Part shown: one piece after another, positions 42,268 to 51,146 of the stretch
How positions within the stretch are numbered: the stretch's first letter is position 1
Layout of the letters: every line of letters starts with the position of its first letter
Assembly (NCBI GenBank): GCA_016795035.1
Contig: JAEUIT010000097.1
Span: 62,001-126,000 of the forward strand
Direction: 5' to 3'
From: Phycisphaerae bacterium
GTDB lineage: Bacteria > Planctomycetota > Phycisphaerae > Phycisphaerales > SM1A02
DNA: 64,000 nt
Translations under genes and position numbers: made by a program
The notes under the pieces: model-generated
What the model saw: only the letters and a program-made list of their open reading frames with translations
What the model was told of the DNA's origin: nothing
The model's database searches: none

Positions 42268-43599
42268 TCAGCCTTCGTTCAACACCAGCGTGAGGCCGTT
42301 CTGCTCGGCGTAGGTCGTCAATGCGGTGCGCGCATCCTCGACCTTCGAACTCGGAAGCCGACCGCCCTCGGGCGTCGCAACGTTGACGTTCGCCGACGAC
42401 GCGCTCGTCGCCTCGAGCGTCACGATGACCGGCTCGCCGACCGCCGCTTGCACGAGGCCGGTGAGCACGTTCTCCACGTTGCCGCGCGTCTCGGCGTTCG
42501 TGAGGTCCTTCGTCGAGGATGGCTGCGGCTTCGCCTTCAACGCCTTCGTCGCGCCGGTCCCCGTTTCATCCTCGTAGCGATGGAAGGAGAGCGGCGAATC
42601 GCCGACCGGCCGCACCGCTTCGACGACGGCCACCGTGTAGGTGTTGAACGCGATGTTCGTCATCGGATAGACGGGAATGAGGATCCGACTCGCGAGCCCG
42701 GGGAAGTTCGCCTTGAGGCTCGCGATGTTCTCGTTGATGTAGCGGCCTTCGTCGGGCTTCAGGATCGGATAGAGCCCGGGCGCGACGACGCGCACGATCG
42801 TGATCTTGAGCGAGACCGGCGTGCCCGCGGGGAGATTGCCGGTCGCCGTCTCCACGTTGCTCGCGCTCTCGAAGGAGCCGCCGAGCGGACCGGGAATGCC
42901 GAGCGCGGTCTTGCCGAGGCCGAGCAGGATCTTGATCGACTCGTCGTAGAGCGCAAAGACGCGATCGGTGATCGCGCTGTTGTCGACCGTGTAGTCGAGG
43001 CCTTGCATGTTCCAGCCCTGCCCGAGCGCAAGCGACGCGCTCGCGTTGCCGAAGCGCTCCTCGACCTGCACGACGAATTCTTCGTCGAAGTCGGGGAGGA
43101 ACACGATGTCGCAGTAGCGCCGCATCGGCTGCACCGCGAAGGCGGCGTTGTCGTTCGTGACGTTGAGGCTGCCCTGCCCGGTCTTCTCGGGATCCTTCGC
43201 GCCGTTCGTCGTCGTGTCGTCGCCGGTCGACTCGAATGAGCCCTCGCCCGCGCCAGGGATCTCGGGCGACGTCAGCAACACGCGGCTCGCGGGAATGCGC
43301 TGGCCGGTCGTGCGCAACACTTCGCCGAGGTCGGAGCCCGCGTCGTTCGCGGCCGTCGTGACGACGACCCACTGGCCGTCGGGCGACACCTGGCCGTCGA
43401 CGATGTACGGCGTGGCTGCAACGACGAACGGCTCGAAGACCGAGACGTAGGGCCGCGACCGGTTGAAGCGCACGCCGCTCGGGCCGACGGGCTGTCCGTC
43501 CTTACCGATCTTCTGTACGTCGACGCTCGCGCAGCCGGAACTCCACGTTGCCGCCATCGCCATCATGATCGCGGCGACTCGCCTCGCATTCGTTCGCAC
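42268..43599 (-). CDS. Predicted lipoprotein of unknown function
   Basis: The GTG at 43599 lies five bases after GAGGAGGAA and is preferred to the ATG eight codons upstream. A signal peptide ends in the lipobox 'TWSSGC', so the mature 420-residue protein should be lipid-anchored. The body has no recognised domain: 'RRYCDIVFLPDFDEEFVVQVEE', 'ALYDESIKILLGLGKTALGIPGP' (key G-L-G-K) and 'RILIPVYPMTNIAFNTYTVAVVEAV' are notable. It precedes the trypsin-like protease on the same strand, 30 bp away, so the two may work together. Confidence 0.65.
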   Translation of the reverse strand: MRTNARRVAAIMMAMAATWSSGCASVDVQKIGKDGQPVGPSGVRFNRSRPYVSVFEPFVVAATPYIVDGQVSPDGQWVVVTTAANDAGSDLGEVLRTTGQRIPASRVLLTSPEIPGAGEGSFESTGDDTTTNGAKDPEKTGQGSLNVTNDNAAFAVQPMRRYCDIVFLPDFDEEFVVQVEERFGNASASLALGQGWNMQGLDYTVDNSAITDRVFALYDESIKILLGLGKTALGIPGPLGGSFESASNVETATGNLPAGTPVSLKITIVRVVAPGLYPILKPDEGRYINENIASLKANFPGLASRILIPVYPMTNIAFNTYTVAVVEAVRPVGDSPLSFHRYEDETGTGATKALKAKPQPSSTKDLTNAETRGNVENVLTGLVQAAVGEPVIVTLEATSASSANVNVATPEGGRLPSSKVEDARTALTTYAEQNGLTLVLNEG

Positions 43600-43721
43600 G
43601 GCAGTTCCTCCTCGGCGGCGCATCCCCTACGCCGGTCGCGAGAGTACCGGCGCGCGGATGCAACGTCGAGACGATGGTCGCGACTTGGCGCGAGACCGCG
43701 CGGGCCTCGGCAAGAATTGCG

Positions 43722-45155
43722 TCAATCGTCGTCGTCGCCGCCGCGGCTCCGCTCGCGCGAGAGAAGCTCGTTGAGCTTCATGCGCTTGCGCTCGCTGAAG
43801 AGGAGCCGGATCGGCACTTCGGAGAAAGGCAGGTGCTCACGCAGGCGGTTCAGGAGGTAGCGCTCGTACTGGCCCTTGAAGAGATCGGGCTTGTTGACCA
43901 CCATCACGATCGTCGGCGGGCGGACGTCGACCTGGCTGACGTAATAGACCTTCGCGCGCGTGCCCAACTTCGACGACGGGCCGCGCTCGTTGAGGATGTC
44001 CTTGATGACCGAGTTGAGGCGACCTGTCGTCTCGCGGTGATTCGCCTGACGGAAGAGATTGAACGACATGCGCACGAGGTCGTTCACGCCTTCGCCCGAC
44101 TTCGCGCTCAGGAAGACGATCGGCGCATAGCCAAGGCCGGGAAACTCCTGCTCGAGATATTCAAGGTAGTCCGTCGGCTTCACGCGCGAGCGGACGAGAT
44201 CCCACTTGTTGACCGCGATGACCGTCGGCTTCTCGCGATCCGTGAGCTCCTGCGCGAGCCGCTTCTCGACCTGCGACGACTTCTCCTGCGCGTCGAGGAG
44301 GAGCACGCAGACGTCGGCGCGGCCGATCGCATGCAGCATGCGCTGATGCGCGAACGACTCGACCTCGTCGGCCCACGACTTCCGCTTGCGCACGCCGGCG
44401 GTGTCGATCGCGAGCATCGCCTTGCCCTCGATCTCGAAGCGCACGTCGATGGCGTCGCGCGTGGTGCCGGCGATCTCGCTGACGATCACGCGCGGCTGGC
44501 CCGCGAGCGAATTGATCAGGCTCGACTTGCCGGCGTTGCGGCGACCGACGATCGCGATCTTCATCTCGGCGTCGCGCTCGTTCGTCGTTTCAGGCGGCAC
44601 GCGCTTCCACACCGCCTCGAAGAACTGCCGCTTTCGGTAGCCGCTCGCCGCCGACACCATGACCGGCGTGCCGAAGCCGAGTTTGGCGGCGTCGGGCGCG
44701 TGGCTCTCCCAGCTCTCGTCGTCGACCTTGTTGACGACCGGCATCACCTTCGGCGCGTTGCCTTCGCGCCGCAGCATCGACGCGATCGCCTGATCGAGCG
44801 TGGTCACGCCGGTCTGCGCGTCGGTCACGAACAAGATGAGAGACGCTTCTTCGGCCGCCGCGCGGATCTGCGCCTCGATCGCGCCGGTGAGGCGCGAGAG
44901 GTCCTCGCCCGCGTCGTCGAATCGCTTGCCCTCGGCCATGTAGACGCCGTAGCCGCCGGTGTCGACGAGTTCGGCGTACCGCGGCTCGCCGTCGGGGGCA
45001 TCTTCGGGCGGCGGGACCTCGATGGTGTAGGTCACGCGGTCGCGGGTGACGCCGGGCGTCGGGTCGACGATCGAGATGCGCCTCCCCGCGAGCCGGTTGA
45101 AGAGGCTCGACTTGCCGACGTTCGGTCGGCCGATGATGGCAATCCGGGGAAGCAT
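43722..45155 (-). CDS. der: Ribosome biogenesis GTPase Der (EngA)
   Basis: The 477-residue protein has tandem GTPase domains, the hallmark of Der. The first P-loop is 'GRPNVGKSS' (residues 9-17) with 'DTGGYG' as G3; the second is 'GRRNAGKSS' (about 205) with 'DTAGVRKRK' and G4 'NKWDLV'. The C-terminal KH-like domain contains 'PPTIVMVVNKPDLFKGQYERYLLNRLR' (key residues N-x5-F). It acts in 50S subunit maturation. A TACTCT box lies seven bases before the ATG. Confidence 0.95.
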   Translation of the reverse strand: MLPRIAIIGRPNVGKSSLFNRLAGRRISIVDPTPGVTRDRVTYTIEVPPPEDAPDGEPRYAELVDTGGYGVYMAEGKRFDDAGEDLSRLTGAIEAQIRAAAEEASLILFVTDAQTGVTTLDQAIASMLRREGNAPKVMPVVNKVDDESWESHAPDAAKLGFGTPVMVSAASGYRKRQFFEAVWKRVPPETTNERDAEMKIAIVGRRNAGKSSLINSLAGQPRVIVSEIAGTTRDAIDVRFEIEGKAMLAIDTAGVRKRKSWADEVESFAHQRMLHAIGRADVCVLLLDAQEKSSQVEKRLAQELTDREKPTVIAVNKWDLVRSRVKPTDYLEYLEQEFPGLGYAPIVFLSAKSGEGVNDLVRMSFNLFRQANHRETTGRLNSVIKDILNERGPSSKLGTRAKVYYVSQVDVRPPTIVMVVNKPDLFKGQYERYLLNRLREHLPFSEVPIRLLFSERKRMKLNELLSRERSRGGDDDD

Positions 45156-45162
45156 GGACAGC

Positions 45163-45168
45163 AGAGTA
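45163..45168 (-). promoter_or_regulatory. TACTCT box 7 nt before der
   Basis: On the minus strand TACTCT lies seven bases before the ATG at 45155, with no Shine-Dalgarno. Confidence 0.45.
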
Positions 45169-45215
45169 TGGCAGACGGCGCGACTCGCCGCAGCCGCACG
45201 CCATACGCGAAGGAA

Positions 45216-46832
45216 TCAGACCAAAAGCGGCTTGCCCGTCATGTCCTTCGGCTGGGCGAGCCCCATCATCGCGAGCGCGGTCGGCGCGACGTCGGCGAGG
45301 CGACCGCCGGAGCGGAGCGACGCGCCGCGGAAGCGTTCGCCGACGACGAAGAGCGGCACGTCGTAGTTCGTGTGGGCGGTGTGCGGACAGTTCGCCTTCG
45401 GGTCCCACATCTGCTCGCAGTTGCCGTGGTCGGCGAACACGATGAGCGATCCCTGCCGCTTCAACGTTGCATCGACGATAGCGCCGACGCACGAATCGAC
45501 CGCCTCGCAGGCCTTGATCGCGGCGTCGAGCTTGCCGGTGTGGCCGACCATGTCGCCGTTCGCGAAGTTGACGACGATCAGCTCCTCGCAATCGGGCGCC
45601 GCGAGTCGGCGCAGCACCGCGTCGCGCACGCCGAAGGCGCTCATCTCGGGCTTCAAGTCATACGTCGCCACGTCGCGCGGACTCGGGATGAGCTCGCGTC
45701 GCTCGCCTTCGAACGGCGCCTCGCGGTAGTCGTTGAAGAAGAAGGTGACGTGCGGGTACTTCTCCGTTTCCGCGCAGCGGAATTGGCGGAGACCTGCAAC
45801 GCTGAGTGTCTCGCCAAGAATCATGGGCATCTTCTCGGGGCGCCCGAAGACGACCTTCACCGGGAGCCCTTCCTCGTATTCGGCCATCGTGGCGAACGAG
45901 AGATCCTCGAGTCGCGCGCCGCGGTCGAAGCCGCCGCCCTCGATCGTGGACCACGTTGCATCGTCGTAGACGAACGCCTTCGTGATCTCGCGCGGTCGAT
46001 CGCCGCGATAGTTGAAGAAGATCACGGAATCGCCCGAACGGATGCGCGACGACGCCGCGGCGTCGCGCGAACCCGGCGGCACGATCTGCGTCGGAAGGAC
46101 GAACTCGTCGCTCGCGCGCGAGGCGTCGGACGGGTGCTCGTAGTACGCGGTCACCGCCGCAAGCGCGCTCGGCGCCGTGCGCTCGATCGGCCGCACCAGG
46201 CAGTCGTACGCGGCCTTCACGCGCTCCCAGCGGTGGTCGCGATCCATCGCGTAGAAGCGGCCGATGACGCTCGCGACGCGGCCGACGCCGAGCTTCGCAA
46301 GATGCGCCTCGAGGGTGCGCAGGTAGCCGGGCGCCGACTTCGGCGGCGTGTCGCGGCCGTCGGTGATGGCGTGGACATAGACGCGATCGCCGGGGAAGGC
46401 TTCGCGCTTGAGAAGGTCGACGAGCGCCAGCGCGTGCGCGAGATCGCTATGGACTTGCCCGTCGCTCACGAGGCCGAGGATGTGCACCGCGCCGCCCGTG
46501 CGTTTCGCGTGCGCAAGCGAGTGCCGCAACGTGGAGTTCTCGAAGAAGCGTCCGTCGCGGATCGCCCGCGTGATGCGCATGACCTCCTGGTCGACGATGC
46601 GCCCCGCGCCGATATTCTGGTGGCCGACCTCCGAGTTGCCCATGACGGGACCGTCCGGGCCCATAGGAAGTCCGACGTCCTCGCCGCTCGTCTTCACCAA
46701 CGTGCGCGGCCATTCCTTCGCCAAGCGGTCCGCCACCGGCGTGCGCGCAAGTCGCGTGGCGTCATAGGCGGCCATCTCGGGATGCGGGTTCTCCCCCCAG
46801 CCGTCGCGGATCACGAGCACGTGCGGATGCAT
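45216..46832 (-). CDS. gpmI: 2,3-bisphosphoglycerate-independent phosphoglycerate mutase
   Basis: The 538-residue enzyme belongs to the alkaline phosphatase superfamily. The phosphoserine nucleophile is Ser67 in 'GPVMGNSEVGHQNIGAGR', with 'ITDGRDTPPKSA', 'GRFYAMDRDHRW', 'FFNYRGDRPREI' and metal-binding 'NFANGDMVGHTGK' and 'FADHGNCEQM'. It interconverts 3- and 2-phosphoglycerate in glycolysis. The N-terminus reads 'IRDGWGENP', with Arg before the metal Asp. ATG 46832 is chosen; the longer frame runs into a repeat element. Confidence 0.95.
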   Translation of the reverse strand: MHPHVLVIRDGWGENPHPEMAAYDATRLARTPVADRLAKEWPRTLVKTSGEDVGLPMGPDGPVMGNSEVGHQNIGAGRIVDQEVMRITRAIRDGRFFENSTLRHSLAHAKRTGGAVHILGLVSDGQVHSDLAHALALVDLLKREAFPGDRVYVHAITDGRDTPPKSAPGYLRTLEAHLAKLGVGRVASVIGRFYAMDRDHRWERVKAAYDCLVRPIERTAPSALAAVTAYYEHPSDASRASDEFVLPTQIVPPGSRDAAASSRIRSGDSVIFFNYRGDRPREITKAFVYDDATWSTIEGGGFDRGARLEDLSFATMAEYEEGLPVKVVFGRPEKMPMILGETLSVAGLRQFRCAETEKYPHVTFFFNDYREAPFEGERRELIPSPRDVATYDLKPEMSAFGVRDAVLRRLAAPDCEELIVVNFANGDMVGHTGKLDAAIKACEAVDSCVGAIVDATLKRQGSLIVFADHGNCEQMWDPKANCPHTAHTNYDVPLFVVGERFRGASLRSGGRLADVAPTALAMMGLAQPKDMTGKPLLV

Positions 46833-46842
46833 GGGGGAGAGG

Positions 46843-46978
46843 ATCAAGGATTGAGGATCAAGGAGCAAGGGGAGAAGAACGAAGGAGTCAGGAGCCAGGA
46901 GTCAGGAGTCAGTGAAAAACCAACCTCATCGGGGCGTAGGTTGGCTCTACCCTGACTCCCGACTCCTGAATCCTGACT
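46843..46978. repeat. 7-bp repeat element with inverted halves, copy 2
   Basis: GGATCAAGG-type heptads lead into AGGAGTC heptads (about 46883-46914), a 30-bp spacer and then the inverse CCTGACTC/CCTGAATC heptads (about 46950-46980). The two halves can pair as a long hairpin. It lies between the divergent gpmI and yggS starts. Confidence 0.75.
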
Positions 46979-47008
46979 CCTGCGGCCGTAGGCCGCGTTC
47001 CCTTCGAC

Positions 47009-47014
47009 TACGCT
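47009..47014 (+). promoter_or_regulatory. TACGCT box 6 nt before yggS
   Basis: TACGCT is followed by CCAACC and the ATG at 47021, with no Shine-Dalgarno. It also helps to choose the upstream start codon. Confidence 0.45.
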
Positions 47015-47020
47015 CCAACC

Positions 47021-47872
47021 ATGCCTTCCCCGTCGACGACATCGGCGTCCGACAAGGTTCCCTTGAAGGTCCCCTTCATGGCCCCGAACTCCCCCGACAA
47101 CCGTCCGCTTCGCGAGCGCTACGACGAGGTGAAGGCGCGCATCGCCGCCGCGGCGCAGAAGTCGGGCCGCTCGGCGAAGGACGTGCTGCTCGTCGCCGTG
47201 ACGAAGAATGCGTCGTTCGACCAGATCCGCGAGATCATCTCGCTCGGGCAGGTCGATCTCGGCGAGAACCGCGTGCAGCAGCTTCAGCAGCGCGCCGCGC
47301 AGGTCGACGAATTCCTCGCCCGCCGTCGCGAGCTCGGTGGCGGCGCCGCCGGATCGAAACTCCCCGTTGCCGTCCGCTGGCACATGATCGGCACGCTTCA
47401 ACGGAACAAGATCAAGAAGGCGATCGAGCTCGTGCGCCTCGTCCACTCGGTCGACAACCTGCGGCTCGCCGAAGATCTCCAAGTTGCAGCCGAGCGCCGC
47501 GCGACGCCCGTCGAAGTCCTCATCGAAGTCAACGTTGCAGGCGAGCGCTCGAAGCACGGCATCGCGCCGGCCGCGGCGAAGCCGCTCGTCGAGATGATCG
47601 ACACGATGCTCTCGCTGAAGCCGCGCGGCATCATGTGCATGGCGCCCCTCACCGAGGACAAGGGCGTGCAACGCTCGGTCTTCGAGCGGGCCCGCGACCT
47701 CTTCCAGGACATCCGCCGCTCCGGCGTCGGCGGCGACCGCTTCGACATCCTCTCGATGGGCATGTCGAACGACTACGAAACCGCGATCGAATGCGGCTCA
47801 AACGTGGTCCGAGTCGGAACAGCGCTCTTCGGCCCTCCGCAGGTGGCGGAGGAGCCGGAAGAAGAGGAGTAA
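47021..47872 (+). CDS. YggS family pyridoxal-phosphate homeostasis protein
   Basis: The 283-residue PLP-barrel protein matches YggS/PLPBP. The PLP Lys is Lys62 in 'LLVAVTKN', followed by 'DLGENRVQQLQQR', 'WHMIGTLQRNKIK', 'HSVDNLRLAEDL', 'VLIEVNVAGERSKHG', 'LKPRGIMCMAPL' and 'LSMGMSNDYETAIECGSNVVRVGTALFG' (key S-M-G-M-S-x-D). It buffers PLP in the cytosol. ATG 47021 is supported by the TACGCT box; ATG 47078 would also keep the fold. It is bracketed by two heptad repeat elements. Confidence 0.9.
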   Translation: MPSPSTTSASDKVPLKVPFMAPNSPDNRPLRERYDEVKARIAAAAQKSGRSAKDVLLVAVTKNASFDQIREIISLGQVDLGENRVQQLQQRAAQVDEFLARRRELGGGAAGSKLPVAVRWHMIGTLQRNKIKKAIELVRLVHSVDNLRLAEDLQVAAERRATPVEVLIEVNVAGERSKHGIAPAAAKPLVEMIDTMLSLKPRGIMCMAPLTEDKGVQRSVFERARDLFQDIRRSGVGGDRFDILSMGMSNDYETAIECGSNVVRVGTALFGPPQVAEEPEEEE

Positions 47873-47875
47873 ATC

Positions 47876-47974
47876 CTGGAGTCAGGATTCAGGAGTCAGG
47901 AGTCCGTGGAAAGGCATCCCGGTCCTGTGCTTTCTGCTTTTACCCTGACTCCTCGCTCCTGAATCCTGACTCCT
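47876..47974. repeat. 7-bp repeat element with inverted halves, copy 3
   Basis: AGGATTC/AGGAGTC heptads at 47880-47910 are mirrored by CCTGACTC/CCTGAATC heptads at 47943-47974, allowing a stem of about 25 bp. It lies between the convergent yggS and DUF481 genes and may also terminate transcription. Confidence 0.75.
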
Positions 47975-47977
47975 CTC

Positions 47978-49066
47978 TCAGAAGTCATACCTCAACCCCC
48001 CATACACGCGCAGGTCGTTGTGGGTCGAGCCTTCCGGCGGCGAGCTGTCGTAGATGTCGCGCAGGCCGAGCGTGAGCGCAAGGCCGCGGCGGGTTTCGCC
48101 GACGGCAAGCGCGTACTCGACGGCGCCTTGCAGGAGGTAGTCACTCAAGTCGCTCACGTTCGGCGCGATGCTTGAGTTGATCGTGATCTTCTGACGCTTC
48201 GTGAATTGCCACGAGAAGTCTTCGGCGAGCAGCGCCTGCGGTCGCCAGTCGTCGACGCCGACCTCGTACGTCGCACCGAAACCGCCGCGGATCGTCAGGT
48301 CCATCGCATCGGACTGGATCAGTCGATAGCCCGGACCGCCGTACAGGCTCACGCGGTGTTCCCACGACTGGAACTCGTCGTACTGGTATTGCTCCTGGGC
48401 GAAGAAGAGCCAGCGCGTTTCGCCGAGCGTCCACTCCTGAATGCCGTTGATGAGGAGGTTGTTGTCGGTCGTGGCGCCGTCGAGCGTGCGGAAGTAGTAC
48501 TCGCCGTCGAAGCGCATCTGGAACGGCTTCGTCTCGTACGTCGCGCCGGCGGCGGCGCGGATCGAGACTTCGTCGGTCGAACTGAATTCGCCCGCGAACG
48601 CGATCGACGCGTAGTAACGCCAGGCGCCGCGAACGGGATCGACGTCGACCTCGTCGCGCGGGTCGTTTGGGTCGGTCGCGGCCGGGGGCGGCGTGGGCGC
48701 GGCGAGCGCGCTGCCTTCGTCGGCGGGCGGCGGCTCGGGCATTTCGGCCGGGGGAGCGACCGCGACGGCCGGAGGGGCCGGCGGCTGATCCATCTCGCGC
48801 ACGCGGACGATCTTCGCGATCGAGATCGTGAGCGTGCCGAGTTCCGGATGCTCGATCGTGATCGACGAGTCCGTCTGGGCGACCACGCGGCCACGAAGGA
48901 CGTCGCCGCTCTTGAGTTCGATCGTGGCGTATCCCAGGTCCTCTGCCCGCACGATCGGCGAGTCTCCGAAGCTCGACGGCCCCGCCAATGCGACCACCAA
49001 GACCACGGCGCGCAAGATCGCCGTCACCGATCCGAAGAACCGACCGTTCACACGCAAGCACTGCAT
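47978..49066 (-). CDS. DUF481 outer-membrane beta-barrel protein
   Basis: After a signal peptide (about 1-35) comes a small beta domain ('IELKSGDVLRGRVVAQTDSS'), a Pro/Ala linker (about 95-135) and a DUF481-type barrel: 'RYYASIAFAGEFSSTDEVSI', 'RFDGEYYFRTLDG', 'YGGPGYRLIQSDAMDLTIRGGFG', 'LALTLGLRDIYDSSPP', ending with aromatic Phe ('GGLRYDF') as BamA substrates do. It resembles E. coli YdiY. Role is unknown; the N-terminal domain is a planctomycete-style addition. Confidence 0.82.
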   Translation of the reverse strand: MQCLRVNGRFFGSVTAILRAVVLVVALAGPSSFGDSPIVRAEDLGYATIELKSGDVLRGRVVAQTDSSITIEHPELGTLTISIAKIVRVREMDQPPAPPAVAVAPPAEMPEPPPADEGSALAAPTPPPAATDPNDPRDEVDVDPVRGAWRYYASIAFAGEFSSTDEVSIRAAAGATYETKPFQMRFDGEYYFRTLDGATTDNNLLINGIQEWTLGETRWLFFAQEQYQYDEFQSWEHRVSLYGGPGYRLIQSDAMDLTIRGGFGATYEVGVDDWRPQALLAEDFSWQFTKRQKITINSSIAPNVSDLSDYLLQGAVEYALAVGETRRGLALTLGLRDIYDSSPPEGSTHNDLRVYGGLRYDF

Positions 49067-49150
49067 CGCGCGTCATGTTCGCACGGCTCGCGGTATCGTT
49101 TGCGTCATTCATGTGAATCGCGTGCGGCGTGGATTTCCCCGGAGACTCTC

Positions 49151-49891
49151 GTGACGACCGACGACTCGTTCGACCAGAAGCCCGAGACGCCACGCGACCC
49201 CGAGGCGCCCGCGCCTGCGCCGGCCCCTGAACCCGCGACGCCCACGCCGCTCGACATCGACCTCGCGCCTGAGCCAGAGGAAGCGCCGCGCGTGACGCCG
49301 AAGGTCGAGCGCAGCGCGACCGCCGACGCAAGCGCGAAGGCAGCGTCGACCGCGGCCGCCGCCGACGTCGTGCGGCCGCTCCGTCCGATCGTGCGCGGCA
49401 CGCACTACGAATGGGTCTTGGCCGTCGCCGGCTGCGGCGCGGCGGTTCTCCTCGGCGCGGCGCTCGCCGGTCAACGCGGCGTGATGCCCTTCTTCAACGC
49501 CGACGGCACGCCCGCGGATCCCGCGATCGTCGACCGCATCTTCCACTCGCTGAAACTTCTCCTGCGCATCGCCCTCGGCTCCAGCTGCCTCGTCGCAGGT
49601 GCGTACTTCCTCCAGCTTCTCGACCGCCGCCCGGTCGGCGACCTGCGCGTGCTCGCGTCACGAATGCTCGCGATCACGGCGCTCGCCCTCCTTGCGACGC
49701 TCCTTCCGATCGAGCATCGCCTTCTCAAGCAGATCTACGACGTGCTCGTGCCGCTCGTGGCGATCTGGGCGCTCATGATGCTCTTCTTCCGCGTGAAGCC
49801 GCGCGATGCCGGCATCATCCTTTTCGGCGGACTCGTCGCGCTCACGATCCTCTCGCTCGGCTCGCAGATCGTCGCGTTCGCGGTGACGTGA
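49151..49891 (+). CDS. Membrane protein of unknown function with acidic/Pro N-terminus
   Basis: The GTG start at 49151 has GGAGA seven bases upstream. The first 80 residues are a Pro/Ala/Glu-rich, probably disordered cytosolic region. Five or so hydrophobic segments follow ('WVLAVAGCGAAVLLGAALAG', 'LLRIALGSSCLVAGAYFLQLL', 'MLAITALALLATLLPI', 'DVLVPLVAIWALMMLFF', 'GIILFGGLVALTILSL'). No family is recognised. It is divergent from the DUF481 gene. Confidence 0.65.
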   Translation: MTTDDSFDQKPETPRDPEAPAPAPAPEPATPTPLDIDLAPEPEEAPRVTPKVERSATADASAKAASTAAAADVVRPLRPIVRGTHYEWVLAVAGCGAAVLLGAALAGQRGVMPFFNADGTPADPAIVDRIFHSLKLLLRIALGSSCLVAGAYFLQLLDRRPVGDLRVLASRMLAITALALLATLLPIEHRLLKQIYDVLVPLVAIWALMMLFFRVKPRDAGIILFGGLVALTILSLGSQIVAFAVT

Positions 49892-49927
49892 GATTCTCGG
49901 CCGCGCTCGACGTTGCAGGCGCACCGC

Positions 49928-50575
49928 TCACACGCGCGCTTCGACCGGCTTCGCCGGAATCCCCACCACCGTCGCGCGCGGCTCGACGTCGCGATTGGCC
50001 ACCGCGCCAGCGCCGACGATCGCGTCGGCGCCGACCTTCACGAATGGCAGCACCACGGCGCCAGCGCCGATCAGCGAGCGATCGCCGACCTCGGCAAGGC
50101 CCGCGAGCGTCGAGCGCGGGGCGCAGTGCACGTAGCTTCCGACGCGCACGCCGTGCTCGATGATCGCGCCGGTGTTCACGATGGTTCCGATGCCGATGAT
50201 CGCCGTCGCGTTAATGACGGCGAACGCGCCGACGTAGACGCCCGGCGCGATCGCCGCGCTCGGCGAGATCCACGTGCCGGGATGGACGATCGTCGCGAGC
50301 TTCTCGACGCCGAATCGCGCGCTCCAGCGCTCGCGAAGCTTCGCGTCGCCGACGGCCGCATGCACGCGCGCGCCGTTCGCGAGATGCCGCTCGAGGTCGG
50401 GCTTCGGATGATCGACGTCGCCGAGCCACGGCACCGCAAGCGCGCCGCAGCCCGCTTCGCGCGACGGCTCGGCGGCGCAGTAGCCGAGGATGTTCCATCC
50501 AGCAGCGACCGCGCTCTCCGCCACGACGGAGGCATGTCCACCCGCACCGAGAAGGATCAGGGACCGTTCGGGCAC
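49928..50575 (-). CDS. NeuD/PglD-type sugar O- or N-acyltransferase
   Basis: The GTG at 50575 leaves 13 bp to the upstream gene; the longer frame is antisense to nothing but begins in that gene. The 215-residue protein has the N-terminal Rossmann-like 'LILLGAGGHASVVAESAVAAG' (key G-A-G-G-H) and a left-handed beta-helix of hexapeptide repeats ('IAPGVYVGAFAVINATAIIG', 'VGDRSLIGAGAVVLPFVKVG'). Such enzymes acetylate sialic acid or bacillosamine-type sugars using acetyl-CoA. No partner sugar genes are adjacent here. Confidence 0.85.
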   Translation of the reverse strand: MPERSLILLGAGGHASVVAESAVAAGWNILGYCAAEPSREAGCGALAVPWLGDVDHPKPDLERHLANGARVHAAVGDAKLRERWSARFGVEKLATIVHPGTWISPSAAIAPGVYVGAFAVINATAIIGIGTIVNTGAIIEHGVRVGSYVHCAPRSTLAGLAEVGDRSLIGAGAVVLPFVKVGADAIVGAGAVANRDVEPRATVVGIPAKPVEARV

Positions 50576-50588
50576 GCCGCGGATTGTT

Positions 50589-51080
50589 TCACGACGGCGG
50601 CGGCGACGCCACCTCATTCTGCTGCGCCGTCCGAACCCGCTCGGCCTCGGCGCGGCTCCAGCGGCCGTGATACCGCGCGATCGGCAGCCGCGTGTACAGC
50701 GAACGGCAGCGGTAGCAGATGAGGCGAAGCCGCGATCCGATCAGGGTCGCCACGTCGATGACGAGAAGGACGATCAGCGCCGGCAGGACGAACGGGTTCG
50801 ACGCATAGCCCAAGAGACCGATGAACGCGCCGACGAAGGCGAGGACGACGATGAACGGCGTCACCTGCGGCAACGCTTTGCTGCGGTACATGCTCTGACA
50901 GCCGCAGAGGAGGCAACGACGAAGATGGCCCGAGTCGTCGAGGGCGCCGTCCCAGTTGATGTAGCGCTCGTGCGTGGTGCCGGTCGCGTCGGTCACGCGA
51001 ACCAAGTTCGGGCGCTCGGCGGGGTCAACCTCGAAACGCCCGATGCGCTCGCCCTTGTCGTCGCGCGCGTCGACACGCAT
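50589..51080 (-). CDS. Small membrane protein with Cys knuckles
   Basis: The 163-residue protein has a soluble N-terminus, a 'CLLCGC' knuckle (about residue 58), two TM segments ('FIVVLAFVGAFIGLLGY', 'FVLPALIVLLVIDVATLIG') and a second 'CYRC' knuckle ahead of 'SLYTRLPIARYHGRW'. The two Cys pairs may together bind zinc on the cytosolic side. No family is recognised. ATG 51080 is chosen because a TATGAT box lies seven bases upstream; ATG 51092 is an alternative. Confidence 0.6.
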   Translation of the reverse strand: MRVDARDDKGERIGRFEVDPAERPNLVRVTDATGTTHERYINWDGALDDSGHLRRCLLCGCQSMYRSKALPQVTPFIVVLAFVGAFIGLLGYASNPFVLPALIVLLVIDVATLIGSRLRLICYRCRSLYTRLPIARYHGRWSRAEAERVRTAQQNEVASPPPS

Positions 51081-51087
51081 GGCGCGG

Positions 51088-51093
51088 ATCATA
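51088..51093 (-). promoter_or_regulatory. TATGAT box 7 nt before the Cys-knuckle membrane protein
   Basis: On the minus strand TATGAT, close to the classical -10 consensus, lies seven bases before the ATG at 51080. It is the clearest of the leaderless-type promoters. Confidence 0.5.
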
Positions 51094-51146
51094 CGGGCGG
51101 GGGGAGAGGGGGCGCTGTGGGCGCGGGAGAGCGCGCGGAGCGAGGG

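Noticed and set aside
39362..42313. A 983-codon open frame on the plus strand
   Set aside because: It is antisense to the RicT-like and protease genes and rich in Arg/His/Asp typical of shadow frames; no recognisable domain.
43674..46955. A 1093-codon open frame on the plus strand
   Set aside because: It lies wholly antisense to der and gpmI, which have complete family motifs. Long antisense frames are common at this GC content because stop codons are rare.
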